A stretch of 64,000 nucleotides of DNA from Acidobacteriota bacterium (GCA_013289765.1 JABCZI010000003.1:310001-374000), one strand, 5' to 3'. Counted from the stretch's first letter, positions 44,953 through 54,887 are shown. Notes: a model not told the origin generated them from the letters alone. Numbers and translations are program-made.

Positions 44953-45189
44953 TCAGCGATGAAGTTTGATGGGGAAGATATGGAACACGCCCAAAAGCTC
45001 CCATCCCAGCAGGAAAATTGAAAGCAGGACGATGAGTACCGCCATCAGTTCTCCAAAAGTGAGGCCGCGGCGGTTGGGCTCGAAGCGCCTGGCTGCGAGA
45101 CTGAGAATATTCAATGTGGCAAATCCGAAAACTACCGCCCATAGAATGTTATAAACGTCATTTCTGCGACCGGAATGACGCTGCAACAT
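44953..45189 (-). CDS. Small two-helix membrane protein
   Basis: A 78-residue protein if started at the ATG at 45189. It has two clear membrane helices (VYNILWAVVFGFATLNILSL and LMAVLIVLLSIFLLGWELLG) joined by a basic loop (RRFEPNRRG). The start is uncertain because no good ribosome site is visible and the frame runs further upstream. No family recognised. It probably shares a transcript with the two genes downstream. Confidence 0.6.
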   Translation of the reverse strand: MLQRHSGRRNDVYNILWAVVFGFATLNILSLAARRFEPNRRGLTFGELMAVLIVLLSIFLLGWELLGVFHIFPIKLHR

Positions 45190-45433
45190 AACCAGCACTG
45201 CCAACGCCGCGGAGTGAGTGCTCAGCAGGTTGTGCAGAGAGAGCGCAGCCCGGGTGCGTGTGAAGCCACACATAACGAACGTTGTTGGGGACAGAGCCAT
45301 GGCCTGCCGAATAGAAAAACCCTTCCCCTTGGATACTACAATTTTTCTCCGCAGTGGTCACCGCGAGATGCTCAAAGGCATCAGCCCCGTCAATGGCGAC
45401 CCGTCCTACGAATACCTTCGGTAAGATGAAATC

Positions 45434-46096
45434 ATGGCAGAACCGCGAGTTATTTTCTTTGATGTGGGAAACACTCTTCTCTTCCCTAACCGATCCAAGA
45501 TGCTGGACGCGATTGCCAGCGATCGTCACCCCACGCTCGATCAGTGGCAAGCTTTGGAGCGCAGAACTAAACAGGAATTCGACCTCGGCATGCAGAACGG
45601 CCGAGTCGATCATGGCTTCTGGTGGACGTTTCATACTTATCTATTGCAGCAGCTCGGGCATGACACCAACCTCCGCGACGTGCTGGTGGAAAAGACCCAG
45701 AACTCGGCCAATTGGGACCAGATCCAGCCGGGTACCCGCAACTCCCTCGACCGGCTCCGGGAAAAATTCCGCATGGCCGTGATCTCCAATGCTGACGGCG
45801 GAATTGAACGCGTGCTTTCACGTTGCGGTATTGCCGACTGCTTTGAAAGCATCACTGACTCAGGAATCGTGGGCATCGAGAAACCGCGAACCGAAATATT
45901 CGAGTTGGCGCTGGCCGCCATGAATGCACGGGCCGACAAAAGTCTCTATGTGGGCGATGTGTATTCGGTGGACTATGCAGGAGCTCGCAATGCTGGAATG
46001 CAAGCAGTTTTATTCGACGTGGCGGGCGCCTACCGTGATCGCAATCTGCCCCGCGTAGAATCGCTGGAGCAGTTGGAAACATGGCTGCGCCATTAG
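45434..46096 (+). CDS. HAD-superfamily hydrolase
   Basis: A 220-residue HAD hydrolase. Motif I is VIFFDVGNTLLF (the nucleophile Asp and a Gly where most phosphatases have the second Asp). Motif II is MAVISNADGG, motif III is the Lys in GIEKPRTEIF, and motif IV is YVGDVYSVDYAG. A helical cap is inserted between I and II. The DxG variant of motif I is seen in some dehalogenase-like or phosphatase members, so the substrate is open. Confidence 0.85.
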   Translation: MAEPRVIFFDVGNTLLFPNRSKMLDAIASDRHPTLDQWQALERRTKQEFDLGMQNGRVDHGFWWTFHTYLLQQLGHDTNLRDVLVEKTQNSANWDQIQPGTRNSLDRLREKFRMAVISNADGGIERVLSRCGIADCFESITDSGIVGIEKPRTEIFELALAAMNARADKSLYVGDVYSVDYAGARNAGMQAVLFDVAGAYRDRNLPRVESLEQLETWLRH

Positions 46097-46327
46097 CGAC
46101 GACGATGCCGGTGTGGAACCCGTGGCAGCCGATTTCGACGGGTGTCTCAGCCAGATGGAGACTCAGTTCGCTCGGTAGATCCGGAGTCATACATCGACAT
46201 CCACTGTTTCAATCAACATCTTCACTCTTTCAGGCATCCTATACTCCCATGAAATGATCTGAGAGCCTGCCTCTTGCTCGACCAAGTGGCCGCGAACGAT
46301 CTCGCTTGGCCCGGATCCACAGCTTAT

Positions 46328-49291
46328 ATGCGTTTATGTGCGTTGGTTGTACTCGTCTTAGCGACGCTTACCCGGGCCCAACTGGCAGACAAGGGCTCAT
46401 CCGCTGTCTATGAGGGCCAGAATGTGGGATCTGTGGATCTTATCGGCAACCCGCACCGCAACCTGGAACCGCTTCGCCGAGTAGCACTTCAAAAAGCAGG
46501 CCAATCTTATTCTCAGGAGAAAGTGGAGGCCAGCATTCACGCGTTGCAGGAAGCTGGAGGCTTTCGCAAAGTCACGGTCAACGTTATCCCGGAGCTTTCG
46601 GGCGTGCGAGTAAGTTTCTTGCTCGAGCCCGCCTATTACGTGGGCATCGTCAGTTTTCCTGGTGCGGAGAAGGCTTTTGCATATACGCGATTACTGCAGG
46701 TCGCAAACCTTGCGGATCAGGATCCATATGACCGGGCTCGCGTGGAGCTCGCACAGCAGGCAATTCAGGAATTCCTTAAACACAACGGGTACTTCCAAGC
46801 TACGATCCAAACCGGCATTCAGGTCGACGATCCTCATCAACTCGTCAACGTAAACTTCACGGTCAAACTTGGTAAGCGGGCCACGGTTGCTGAAGTCAAG
46901 ATTACAGGGGCTAGCATCCAAGCAGGAGACGCCAAAGAACTCGACGCTGAGGAAGCCTCCCGGCTGCTTCATTCCACTCGCAGGCTGCGTGCCCGTCTCA
47001 CCGGAGGCCTGCTCAAGTCTGGCAAACCTTACACACCGGAACGCATAAAGGCGGCCACCGCCCTCATAAAAGGGGAGCTCTCGCGGCAACGTCGCCTGGC
47101 CAGCAGCGTCCAAGAGAATCCGCCCCAGTACAACCCTGCCACGAATCACGTCGACGTTTCTTTCAAAGTCGAGCTAGGCCCGATAGTCACCGTCCGAGCT
47201 TCTGGCGCCAAGCTCTCGTTTCTGCCTTTCCTTTCGGGACGACAGATGAAAAAGCTGATTCCCATCTACTCTGAACGGGCCATCGACCGCGACCTCGTCG
47301 AAGAAGGACAGCAGAACCTCATCGACTACTTCCAGAAGAAGGGGTATTTCGACGTCGCGGTAAAGATCAACTTCAACCAACAGCCGGATCAGGTCACGCT
47401 GGTTTACGAAATCAACCGAGGCCGGAAACATAAAGTTGAGGGGATCTTATTTCATGGAAACCATGAGATTTCCGCTTCGGATCTGCTCTCTCAGCTCGTG
47501 GTCAAGAAAGCGCACATCTGGAACCACGGCAGTGTAAGCACGAAACTTTTGAAACAGAGCGTCTCGAACCTACAGGCGCTGTACCACGACAAGGGATACG
47601 AGGAGGTCAAAATTACCTCGCGGGTCGTCGACCATGAACCCAAAGTCGATGTGGCCTTCGAAATCGAAGAGGGTCCACAAACTATCGTCGATGGTGTAAG
47701 TGTCACCGGCAACAACAGTATTGCCCAGGAACAGCTCACCCCATCCAAAAAGTTCGCCTTGCGTTCTGGCGCGCCCTATTCGCCCCGTCTTCTCTCGGAA
47801 GATCGCAACCGCATCTCGGCCACTTATCTGAATCGCGGTTATCTCAACGCTGAAGTGAAGGCCAGCGTGAAACGTCGCGCTGACGATTCGCACCACGTGG
47901 AGGTTACATACTCGATTACCGAACACCAACTGGTTCGCACTGGAGAAGTTGTTTACCTCGGAGAACACCGGACTCGGCGCTCGCTTATTCAAAAGACGGC
48001 GCAACTGCCTGGCGAAGCTCCCATGGAAAGAGTTCAAATGTTGGCGGCAGAGACCCGTCTCTATGACTTGAACATCTTCGACTGGTCAAGCGTGGGACCG
48101 CGAAAGCCCATCACCGACCAGAATGAGGAAACTGCGTTAGTTAAAGTCCATGAGATGAAGCGTAACGAAATCATCTATGGCTTCGGATTCGAAGTATCTC
48201 ATCGCGGCGGCAACGTTCCTTCCGGCACGGTAGCCGTGCCTGGCTTGCCCACCATCAATCTCGGTAGCAACAGGATCGCTCCCAGCCAGTCCACTTTTGC
48301 GAGCCCTCGCGGGTCTGTCGAGTTCGTTCGTCGTAACATGCACGGGCTGGGTGAAACCGCAAGCGCAACGATTCTGCTCTCGCAGCTTGACCAGCGGGCT
48401 CTCACGACTTATGCACAACCGCACTTCATCGGCTCGCAGTGGAGTTCGCTGACCAGTCTTTCTATTGAACGCACGACGGAAAATCCTTTGTTCGCCGCGA
48501 GACTGGGCGATGTGTCGTTTCAGGTCGAACGGCTTCTCAGTCGCAAAAGCAATACACGCCTGCAAATTCGGTACGACTTCAACAAGACTTCGTTGTCGCA
48601 ATTATTGGTTCCGGAACTCGTGCTTCCACAGGACCGCAGCGTTCGACTCTCTACGTTTTCCGGCACTCTGATTCGCGATACCCGCGATAAACCGCTCGAT
48701 GCGCACCGCGGCATGTTCGGAACTGTCAACCTGGGCATCACGCCCACCGCACTCGGGTCCAGCGCCAACTTCGGGCGGCTTTTCGGGCAGTTCGCCACTT
48801 ACAAGCAGCTACACTCGGTCGTCTTCGCCAACAGTATTCGCCTCGGGATGGCGAAACCTTTTGCCGGAAGTTTCGTCCCCACCAGCCAGCTTTACTTTTC
48901 TGGCGGAGGCACTTCGCTGCGCAGCTTTCCAATCGACGAAGCCGGCCCGCAGCGCATCGTACCCTTCTGCAGCGGCCTGCAGAACCAGACGGGATGTGTG
49001 AATGTCACGGTTCCAGTTGGAGGGCGCGAGCTCTTGATTCTGAATTCGGAAATCCGTTTTCCCCTGCGGATCATGAAAGCGCTCGGGGGCGTGGTTTTCT
49101 ACGACGGTGGCAATGTTTATAGCGCCATCAATCTGTCCAACACGTTCAATAACTACACCAATACCATAGGATTCGGTCTGCGTTATGCGACCCCCATCGG
49201 CCCTATCAGGATCGACGTCGGCCACAACCTCAATCCCGTTCCCGGCATCAACCCAACGCAGTATTACATCACTCTGGGCCAGGCGTTTTAG
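46328..49291 (+). CDS. TamA/BamA-family outer-membrane protein with seven POTRA-like repeats
   Basis: A 987-residue Omp85 protein. The signal peptide is MRLCALVVLVLATLTRAQ, which supports the ATG at 46328 over an upstream TTG. Residues to about 614 hold seven POTRA-like units, each starting with a V-x-x-V/I-x-x-x-G strand (VGSVDLIGN, VGIVSFPGA, VAEVKITGA, VTVRASGAK, VEGILFHGN, VDGVSVTGN, TGEVVYLGE). The C-terminal 370 residues form the 16-strand-type barrel, with the L6-loop Arg in GGGTSLRSFPIDE and a final Phe. E. coli TamA has three POTRAs and BamA five. The adjacent TamB gene indicates a TamA-type role in outer-membrane assembly or lipid transfer. Confidence 0.9.
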   Translation: MRLCALVVLVLATLTRAQLADKGSSAVYEGQNVGSVDLIGNPHRNLEPLRRVALQKAGQSYSQEKVEASIHALQEAGGFRKVTVNVIPELSGVRVSFLLEPAYYVGIVSFPGAEKAFAYTRLLQVANLADQDPYDRARVELAQQAIQEFLKHNGYFQATIQTGIQVDDPHQLVNVNFTVKLGKRATVAEVKITGASIQAGDAKELDAEEASRLLHSTRRLRARLTGGLLKSGKPYTPERIKAATALIKGELSRQRRLASSVQENPPQYNPATNHVDVSFKVELGPIVTVRASGAKLSFLPFLSGRQMKKLIPIYSERAIDRDLVEEGQQNLIDYFQKKGYFDVAVKINFNQQPDQVTLVYEINRGRKHKVEGILFHGNHEISASDLLSQLVVKKAHIWNHGSVSTKLLKQSVSNLQALYHDKGYEEVKITSRVVDHEPKVDVAFEIEEGPQTIVDGVSVTGNNSIAQEQLTPSKKFALRSGAPYSPRLLSEDRNRISATYLNRGYLNAEVKASVKRRADDSHHVEVTYSITEHQLVRTGEVVYLGEHRTRRSLIQKTAQLPGEAPMERVQMLAAETRLYDLNIFDWSSVGPRKPITDQNEETALVKVHEMKRNEIIYGFGFEVSHRGGNVPSGTVAVPGLPTINLGSNRIAPSQSTFASPRGSVEFVRRNMHGLGETASATILLSQLDQRALTTYAQPHFIGSQWSSLTSLSIERTTENPLFAARLGDVSFQVERLLSRKSNTRLQIRYDFNKTSLSQLLVPELVLPQDRSVRLSTFSGTLIRDTRDKPLDAHRGMFGTVNLGITPTALGSSANFGRLFGQFATYKQLHSVVFANSIRLGMAKPFAGSFVPTSQLYFSGGGTSLRSFPIDEAGPQRIVPFCSGLQNQTGCVNVTVPVGGRELLILNSEIRFPLRIMKALGGVVFYDGGNVYSAINLSNTFNNYTNTIGFGLRYATPIGPIRIDVGHNLNPVPGINPTQYYITLGQAF

Positions 49292-49310
49292 GAGAAGGTT
49301 TTAGGAGAAG
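49285..49310 (+). repeat. 13-bp tandem duplication carrying two ribosome sites
   Basis: GTTTTAGGAGAAG occurs twice back-to-back at the tamA-tamB junction. The first copy contains the tamA stop (TAG). The second supplies the AGGAG for the tamB ATG at 49313. Without the duplication the two genes would be coupled directly. Confidence 0.8.
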
Positions 49311-49312
49311 TG

Positions 49313-52300
49313 ATGCAGTCGCGAAAAATTGTGGGATGGATCCTGGCCGTGCTGGTCGCTCTAATCGCGATGGTCGGCATTGGCGGATATTTATTCCTGA
49401 AAAGCCGCGCCTTCCAGCAGTACGCCTTGCACAAGATCGTGGAGACAATTGAACAGGCCACTGGGGGGAAAACTGCGATTCGCACCCTCGACTTCAATCT
49501 TTACACGCTCACCGCCCATCTTTACAACATCACTGTACAGGGCGCGGAATCTGCCGTTCAGCCGCCGCTCCTGCAAATCGATAAATTGACGGTCGGCCTG
49601 AAAATTGAATCTCTCCTTCACCGAAAAGTAATCCTGAACGAACTCATCGTGGAGCGGCCTGTTGTGAATGTGCGCGTAGATAACGGGCACAGCAATCTGC
49701 CGACCGCGCCACCCAGCCAAAGCAGATCACATTCGAGTGTCTTCGATCTTGCAGTCCGGCATGCACAGATAATCCGGGGCGAAGTGAGCTACAACGATAA
49801 ACAAACTCCGCTCGACGCTGATCTTTATGACCTCGGCACCGATTTCCACTTCGATCCGCTTACAACCCGCTACGCAGGTTCCATTTCCTACGACAATGGT
49901 CACGTGCATTACGGGCAATACGCGATACTGCCTCACAGCTTTCAGGGCAAATTCGGTGCAACGCCGGCGCTACTTTCGATTGACACCGCAGTCTTGAAAG
50001 TCGGGAACTCGGTGGCCTCTGTTCGGGCGACAGTAAGGAACTACTCCGATCCCACAGTTACCGCCGATTACAGCATCCGCATCGACACGCGCGACTTTGC
50101 CTCCATGGCGCCAGCCTACAAGCCGTCTGGAGAGTTCTCGCTCACCGGAGAAATGCACTATCAAAATCTTCCTCAGCAGTCTCTCCTGCGCAGCATTGCC
50201 ATCGATGGGGAGATTGCCAGTGAAACTCTCGCCGCCGCGACCCCCAGTGGCCGCGTCGCAGTCCGCAAATTGAAAGCGCGCTATCAACTCGCGAAAGGTG
50301 CGCTGCAAGCCACTGGCATCGAATTCGAATCCCTCGGCGGCCGACTGAATGGGAGCCTCAACATCCGTGATCTCGATACCACTGCTTCCGGGCGGCTGCA
50401 GGCGTATGTGCATAGCGTCTCATTGCACGCTGCTCGGCAAGCCTTTCGTCCGGATCTGAAGCAGGTCGCTGTCTCCGGCGTTCTCAATGGCACGGCCGAC
50501 GCATCGTGGAGCGGAAGCGCGAGAAACGCCCGCATTCGCTCCGATCTTTTTGTTACCGCCGCTGCCAGGAATGGCACGCGGCTGTCTTCCGACCAGATTC
50601 CGGTCGGTGGAGTTATCCATGCGGCCTACGATGGATCGCGTAACGCGCTTACACTTCGCCAATCCTCGCTTCGGATTCCGTCCGCGACACTCACTGCGGA
50701 TGGAGAACTGAGCAACCGCTCGAATCTTCGGCTGCAGGCAAACGCCAGCGATCTGCATCAGCTGGAATTGCTTGCATCTGTTCTCCGCAACAATGATTCT
50801 GCGCTGCCGCCTGTTTCAGGATCTGCGACCGTAAACGCAACGGTTCGCGGCACGCTGACGAGGCCCCAGATCGCAGCACAACTCTCCGCACAAGACTTGA
50901 GTGTGCAAGGCAGCCAGTGGCGCAGCGCGCGGGCGAGTCTTGCGGCAAGTCCTTCCCAAGTCGCCGTTACGAATGGCTCGCTGGTCAGCGCGCAACGCGG
51001 TCGTGCCTCTTTCAACGCGACGGTCGCGCTCAGCGATTGGTCGTACCTTCCCGGCAACTCCGTGAAGGCGAGCCTTTCCGTCCAGCAGATTTCGATCGCC
51101 GGGATTGAGCGCCTCGCCAACGTCCAATACCCGGTTAGCGGAGATCTTGACGCCGAAATCTCAATCGGCGGCTCTCAACTTGATCCGCAAGGGTCCGGAA
51201 AGCTCCAGGTCGCTAACGCTCGCGCCTACGGCGAATCGTTCCAGACTTTCGCTGCACAATTCCACACTGACCACGCCTCGATTGTGTCTACCCTTCGTGT
51301 TGCATCGCCGGCGGGCTCCGCCAATGCCGATTTCTCTTACACTCCGAAAAGCAAGGCTTATACGATCCGCCTCAATGCCCCCGCGCTAGTCCTGCAAAAA
51401 CTACACGCCGTACAAGCAAACAATCTGGCGCTCGTGGGAACTCTCACAGCCACAGTCGATGGACAAGGAACTGTCGATGATCCCCAACTGAGCGCGGTCT
51501 TGCAGTTACCGCAACTCGCAATTCGCGACAAATCCATTTCAAATATTCTTGCCGAACTCCAGGTCGCCAACCACAAGGCGGATGTATCGTTGACATCGAG
51601 AGTCGTTGATTCTTCTGTGCAGGCGCGAGCCCACGTCAATCTCACGGGCGACTACTACACTGACGCATCGCTTGAGACCACGGCCGTTCCTCTCGACGTG
51701 CTGCTGGCCACTTACCTTCCTAGTATGCCGCAGGGATTCCGCGGTCAAACGGAATTTCACGCAACTCTGAAAGGCCCGCTGAAAAACAAAACGCAACTCG
51801 AAGCTCACCTCACAATTCCCACCCTGAACGCCACCTACCAGTCGTTGCAGGTCGGTATCGCGTCGCCCCTGCAGGCCGACTACGTTCACTCCGTATTAAC
51901 CCTTCAACCCGCGGAAATTCGCGGCACCGGCACCTCGCTTCGTCTGCAAGGCATGATCCCATTCGCAGGCGATGCCGCTCCCAGCTTCACCGCCCAAGGT
52001 TCGCTCGACGCTCGCATCCTGCAGATCGTCTCGCCCGACACAAAGAGCTCCGGCACAGCCTCCTTCGATATTCGTGCAACCGGAACCGCGCAGGACCCCA
52101 GCGTAAGTGGTCAGCTTCGCTTGCAGGATGTCGCTCTGCTCTACGCCGGATCTCCGCTCGCGCTAGAAAAGCTGAACGGAACTCTGGACGTAGGCAAACA
52201 GAGCATTCAAATTTCGAAGCTCACCGGGCAAGTGAACGGAGGAGATATTTCTGCCGGAGGATCGATCGCCTATCACCCCAGCCTGCGGTTCGATCTTGCA

Positions 52301-53224
52301 CTGCAGGGCAAATCCATCCGCTTGCGATACCCCGACGGCACCAGAACGTCGCTCGACGGCAGTCTCGCATTCACTGGCAACAGAGAATCCTCGACGCTCA
52401 GCGGACGTGTGCTGATCGGCTCACTTTCTTTCACTCCCGATTTCGATCTCGCCACCTTTGCCGATCAATTCAGCGCCAACACGGCTACGCCCGCCCAGCC
52501 TGGTTTTGCCGATACAATCAACCTGGCAATTGGCGTGCAATCCAAAGACAACCTTAGCGCCTATAGTTCGCAAGTCAGCCTGGAAGGCAGTGTCAACCTG
52601 CACGTCGGCGGCACCGCCGGCGACCCCGTCATTACCGGGCGAACCGACCTGACTTCTGGAGAACTGTTCTATCGCAACGTTCGCTACCAGTTGCAGCGCG
52701 GCATTATCTCGTTTGATGATCCCAACCAGACCAACCCCGTGCTTAACGTTTCGGTCAGCACCACGGTCGAGCAATATAATCTCACCTTAAATTTGCGCGG
52801 ACCATTCGACAAGCTCACTACATCCTATGTCTCGGATCCGCCTTTGCCGACCGCCGACATCATCAACCTGATCGCGCGCGGCAAGACGACGCAGGAATCC
52901 GCCGCTTCCAGTCAGAGCACTGACTCAATGATTGCCTCGCAAGCCGCCAGCCAGTTCACCGGCAGCGTACAGAAACTCGCGGGCATTTCCAGTCTGGAGA
53001 TCGATCCCCTGATCGGCGGCAATAATCAGAATCCTTCCGCTCGCATCGCCATACAGCAGCGCGTCACGAAGAACTTCCTCTTCACGTTCTCGACGGATGT
53101 CTCACAACCCGGCAGCGAGGTGGTGGAAGGGGATTATCAAATCAACAAACGCTGGTCAGTCAGCGTAACCCGCGACCAGGTAGGGGGAGTCGCAGTGGAT
53201 GGCCGGCTCCATACCAGGTTTTGA
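49313..53224 (+). CDS. TamB-like translocation/assembly module protein (DUF490)
   Basis: A 1303-residue protein, near E. coli TamB (1259). One N-terminal membrane anchor (IVGWILAVLVALIAMVGIGG) is followed by long beta-strand-rich periplasmic repeats, as in bridge-like lipid-transfer proteins of the AsmA/TamB group. The C-terminal DUF490 domain shows SGELFYRNVRYQLQRGIISF and the DIINLIARGK block. It should span the periplasm from the inner membrane to the TamA barrel. Its start lies 21 bp after the tamA stop. Confidence 0.9.
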   Translation: MQSRKIVGWILAVLVALIAMVGIGGYLFLKSRAFQQYALHKIVETIEQATGGKTAIRTLDFNLYTLTAHLYNITVQGAESAVQPPLLQIDKLTVGLKIESLLHRKVILNELIVERPVVNVRVDNGHSNLPTAPPSQSRSHSSVFDLAVRHAQIIRGEVSYNDKQTPLDADLYDLGTDFHFDPLTTRYAGSISYDNGHVHYGQYAILPHSFQGKFGATPALLSIDTAVLKVGNSVASVRATVRNYSDPTVTADYSIRIDTRDFASMAPAYKPSGEFSLTGEMHYQNLPQQSLLRSIAIDGEIASETLAAATPSGRVAVRKLKARYQLAKGALQATGIEFESLGGRLNGSLNIRDLDTTASGRLQAYVHSVSLHAARQAFRPDLKQVAVSGVLNGTADASWSGSARNARIRSDLFVTAAARNGTRLSSDQIPVGGVIHAAYDGSRNALTLRQSSLRIPSATLTADGELSNRSNLRLQANASDLHQLELLASVLRNNDSALPPVSGSATVNATVRGTLTRPQIAAQLSAQDLSVQGSQWRSARASLAASPSQVAVTNGSLVSAQRGRASFNATVALSDWSYLPGNSVKASLSVQQISIAGIERLANVQYPVSGDLDAEISIGGSQLDPQGSGKLQVANARAYGESFQTFAAQFHTDHASIVSTLRVASPAGSANADFSYTPKSKAYTIRLNAPALVLQKLHAVQANNLALVGTLTATVDGQGTVDDPQLSAVLQLPQLAIRDKSISNILAELQVANHKADVSLTSRVVDSSVQARAHVNLTGDYYTDASLETTAVPLDVLLATYLPSMPQGFRGQTEFHATLKGPLKNKTQLEAHLTIPTLNATYQSLQVGIASPLQADYVHSVLTLQPAEIRGTGTSLRLQGMIPFAGDAAPSFTAQGSLDARILQIVSPDTKSSGTASFDIRATGTAQDPSVSGQLRLQDVALLYAGSPLALEKLNGTLDVGKQSIQISKLTGQVNGGDISAGGSIAYHPSLRFDLALQGKSIRLRYPDGTRTSLDGSLAFTGNRESSTLSGRVLIGSLSFTPDFDLATFADQFSANTATPAQPGFADTINLAIGVQSKDNLSAYSSQVSLEGSVNLHVGGTAGDPVITGRTDLTSGELFYRNVRYQLQRGIISFDDPNQTNPVLNVSVSTTVEQYNLTLNLRGPFDKLTTSYVSDPPLPTADIINLIARGKTTQESAASSQSTDSMIASQAASQFTGSVQKLAGISSLEIDPLIGGNNQNPSARIAIQQRVTKNFLFTFSTDVSQPGSEVVEGDYQINKRWSVSVTRDQVGGVAVDGRLHTRF

Positions 53225-53266
53225 CGAAATCCTGAAACTTGGCGTGCAGCACTAAACCCAGCGCGA

Positions 53267-53443
53267 TCATGCCGCCTCGGAAGGCCTGTCTTGTCTCATA
53301 GCCTCTCTGAAATCCCGACGGACCTGCTCTTCCCGCTTTAAAGCCTTGTTTAGATCCTGGAGGATCTTCATCAGGTCATCGGGATTCTTAGCTTGCAGTG
53401 CCGCCTTGCACAACTCTCTCCAGTTCTTGTGCTCTTCAACCAT
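53267..53443 (-). CDS. 58-residue small charged protein (NWRELCKAA type)
   Basis: A short alpha-helical protein beginning MVEEHKNWRELCKAALQAKN. I recognise this motif (NWRELCKAA, then DPDxLMxILxDLNxAL) from small proteins frequent in acidobacterial genomes. AGGAG lies about 10 bases upstream of the ATG. No domain or function is known. It is convergent with tamB. Confidence 0.75.
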   Translation of the reverse strand: MVEEHKNWRELCKAALQAKNPDDLMKILQDLNKALKREEQVRRDFREAMRQDRPSEAA

Positions 53444-53534
53444 TGTGGATTTCTCCTAAAGATCGGTTTCTTTGGGCGCGTCGCGGTTGCGGTTATCAGA
53501 CACGGTCAGTGCAACTCGCAAACCGAAGACATCC

Positions 53535-53679
53535 CTAGCTCCTTTTGTTCACGGTAGTGCGTTCACCGCTAAGAGCCGTGAGGGCTGCAACAATCGACCC
53601 GACGATGCAAAAAGCGAGCAGCACGGGTAACACGATCAAAGATACAATTTCCATCAACTCAACACTGCTTTCCAACATT
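53535..53679 (-). pseudogene. Small membrane protein with a probable one-base frameshift
   Basis: A strong ribosome site (GGGAGG) precedes an ATG at 53679 and 13 codons (MLESSVELMEIVS). If one T is removed from the TCTTTTG run at about 53638-53641, the frame continues as a membrane helix (LIVLPVLLAFCIVGSIVAAL) and stops at 53535. As written, the ATG frame runs into charged nonsense. A 37-residue product from a TTG in the second frame is a weaker alternative. Could be a sequencing slip. Confidence 0.4.
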
Positions 53680-53723
53680 TGTGCGTCCTCCCATTTTGCG
53701 CACCTCTCTGATGGTCTTAACGA

Positions 53724-54329
53724 TCAAAACCGGAAGACGATTCCAGCGGATGGTTGGGCCGTGTGCGTCCAGCTATCGGTGTTGAGCGCCCGTATGCCAA
53801 AATCGGCATCTTTGTATACATAGCCCCTGTACTCTCCGCGTAAAGAGACACGTTTGGTCAAGGTATAAGTGACGCCGCCGCCGTACACAAAGGTGCCTTT
53901 CGCCTGGGTATCAGCGCCCGGCACAAAGCCTCCCGCATTTCCAGTTGGATGAAATATCAAACTGCCGCCTCCGCCGAGGACGTAGGGACTGAACCTGGTT
54001 TTTGCGAACGGAAGATTAACAACGAAATCCGCAGTGGCTGTGTGAACGTCAGACTGGACTCTCGGAAATCCGCTTGCGGCAAAATACCTCTGGGTATCGC
54101 GAGCGAAGCCATAGTTGGCTTCGGCGGCGAACCAACGGTTAATGTGGTAGCGATACCCCACCAAGAATCCACCGGTGTCGGAGGTGGTCCGCGAGATTCC
54201 CTGGCCGCTAGTATCCCTGGTGAAAAATCCGGTGCCTTGCAGACTGATCTCTGAGCGGTTTTCCTGAGCTGTGACGCCAAGAGTTAAGAGCAGGACAAGA
54301 CCTGCAAGCATGATCGCAGTTTGCTTCAT
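53724..54329 (-). CDS. Outer-membrane beta-barrel protein
   Basis: A 201-residue protein with a signal peptide (IMLAGLVLLLTLGVTAQ). Eight or so amphipathic strands follow (GGFLVGYRYHINRWFAAEAN, DFVVNLPFAKTRFSPYVLGG, GGGVTYTLTKRVSLRGEYRG). The terminal residue is Phe (GIVFRF), the classic signal for barrel insertion. The pattern matches OmpW/OmpA-N-type small barrels. Ligand unknown. Confidence 0.85.
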   Translation of the reverse strand: MKQTAIMLAGLVLLLTLGVTAQENRSEISLQGTGFFTRDTSGQGISRTTSDTGGFLVGYRYHINRWFAAEANYGFARDTQRYFAASGFPRVQSDVHTATADFVVNLPFAKTRFSPYVLGGGGSLIFHPTGNAGGFVPGADTQAKGTFVYGGGVTYTLTKRVSLRGEYRGYVYKDADFGIRALNTDSWTHTAQPSAGIVFRF

Positions 54330-54631
54330 TGTGTAACCTCCCGTATTAAATATGCGTATGATTCGGGCCGTACTGTAACGGCGCTCCTCATCTCAATATG
54401 GGCATGTGGGAGGCCAAAGTTGCGTTTGTCATTTCGCCTCGTCAAACAATTGAGCGGACGAGGGTTACGCAATGGCAACAGGCGCTGCGGAGATGATGTG
54501 TCGAGCGCCTTGACAGGCGATTGGACAGCTGACGAAGTCTATGACATTTGTTTTCGAAGCTTTCTGCCTCTTTGTCACATCTGTGGTAGGTATTTCTTCC
54601 GACGGCGGCCATATCTGCTGTTCATTTTCCC
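54330..54631. other. Intergenic stretch, no gene seen
   Basis: 302 bases between the barrel-protein start and the end of the next small frame. It should contain the barrel-gene promoter. No convincing reading frame or hairpin is seen. Confidence 0.35.
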
Positions 54632-54802
54632 CTAAGCCGCTTTTTCCTTCACTTCTTTTACTGTAGCTTCATCCTTCGCGTCGCTAGCGGCTTTGAGTCG
54701 GCGGCGGATTTCTTGAAGCGAGGCGTAATGTTCGGCGAACAAACGGCGGTTTTTGTTAAGGCTGCCCCGATAGTTCTCTACAGGTAATGAGCAATCCTGC
54801 AC
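54632..54802 (-). CDS. Possible 56-residue charged helical protein
   Basis: From a GTG at 54802 the frame encodes PVENYRGSLNKNRRLFAEHY, then ASLQEIRRRLKAA and a Lys/Glu/Ala-rich tail. Composition is that of a soluble coiled-coil helix. There is no clear ribosome site and the stop just upstream limits longer versions. Accept only as tentative. Confidence 0.35.
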   Translation of the reverse strand: MQDCSLPVENYRGSLNKNRRLFAEHYASLQEIRRRLKAASDAKDEATVKEVKEKAA

Positions 54803-54887
54803 AGCATTCTTCGTCTTGGCCTGTCATGGTTAATTCAACCGGGCAGCTTACGCGTTCCACACAAGCGAGAAAGACCGCAGGTAAAAG

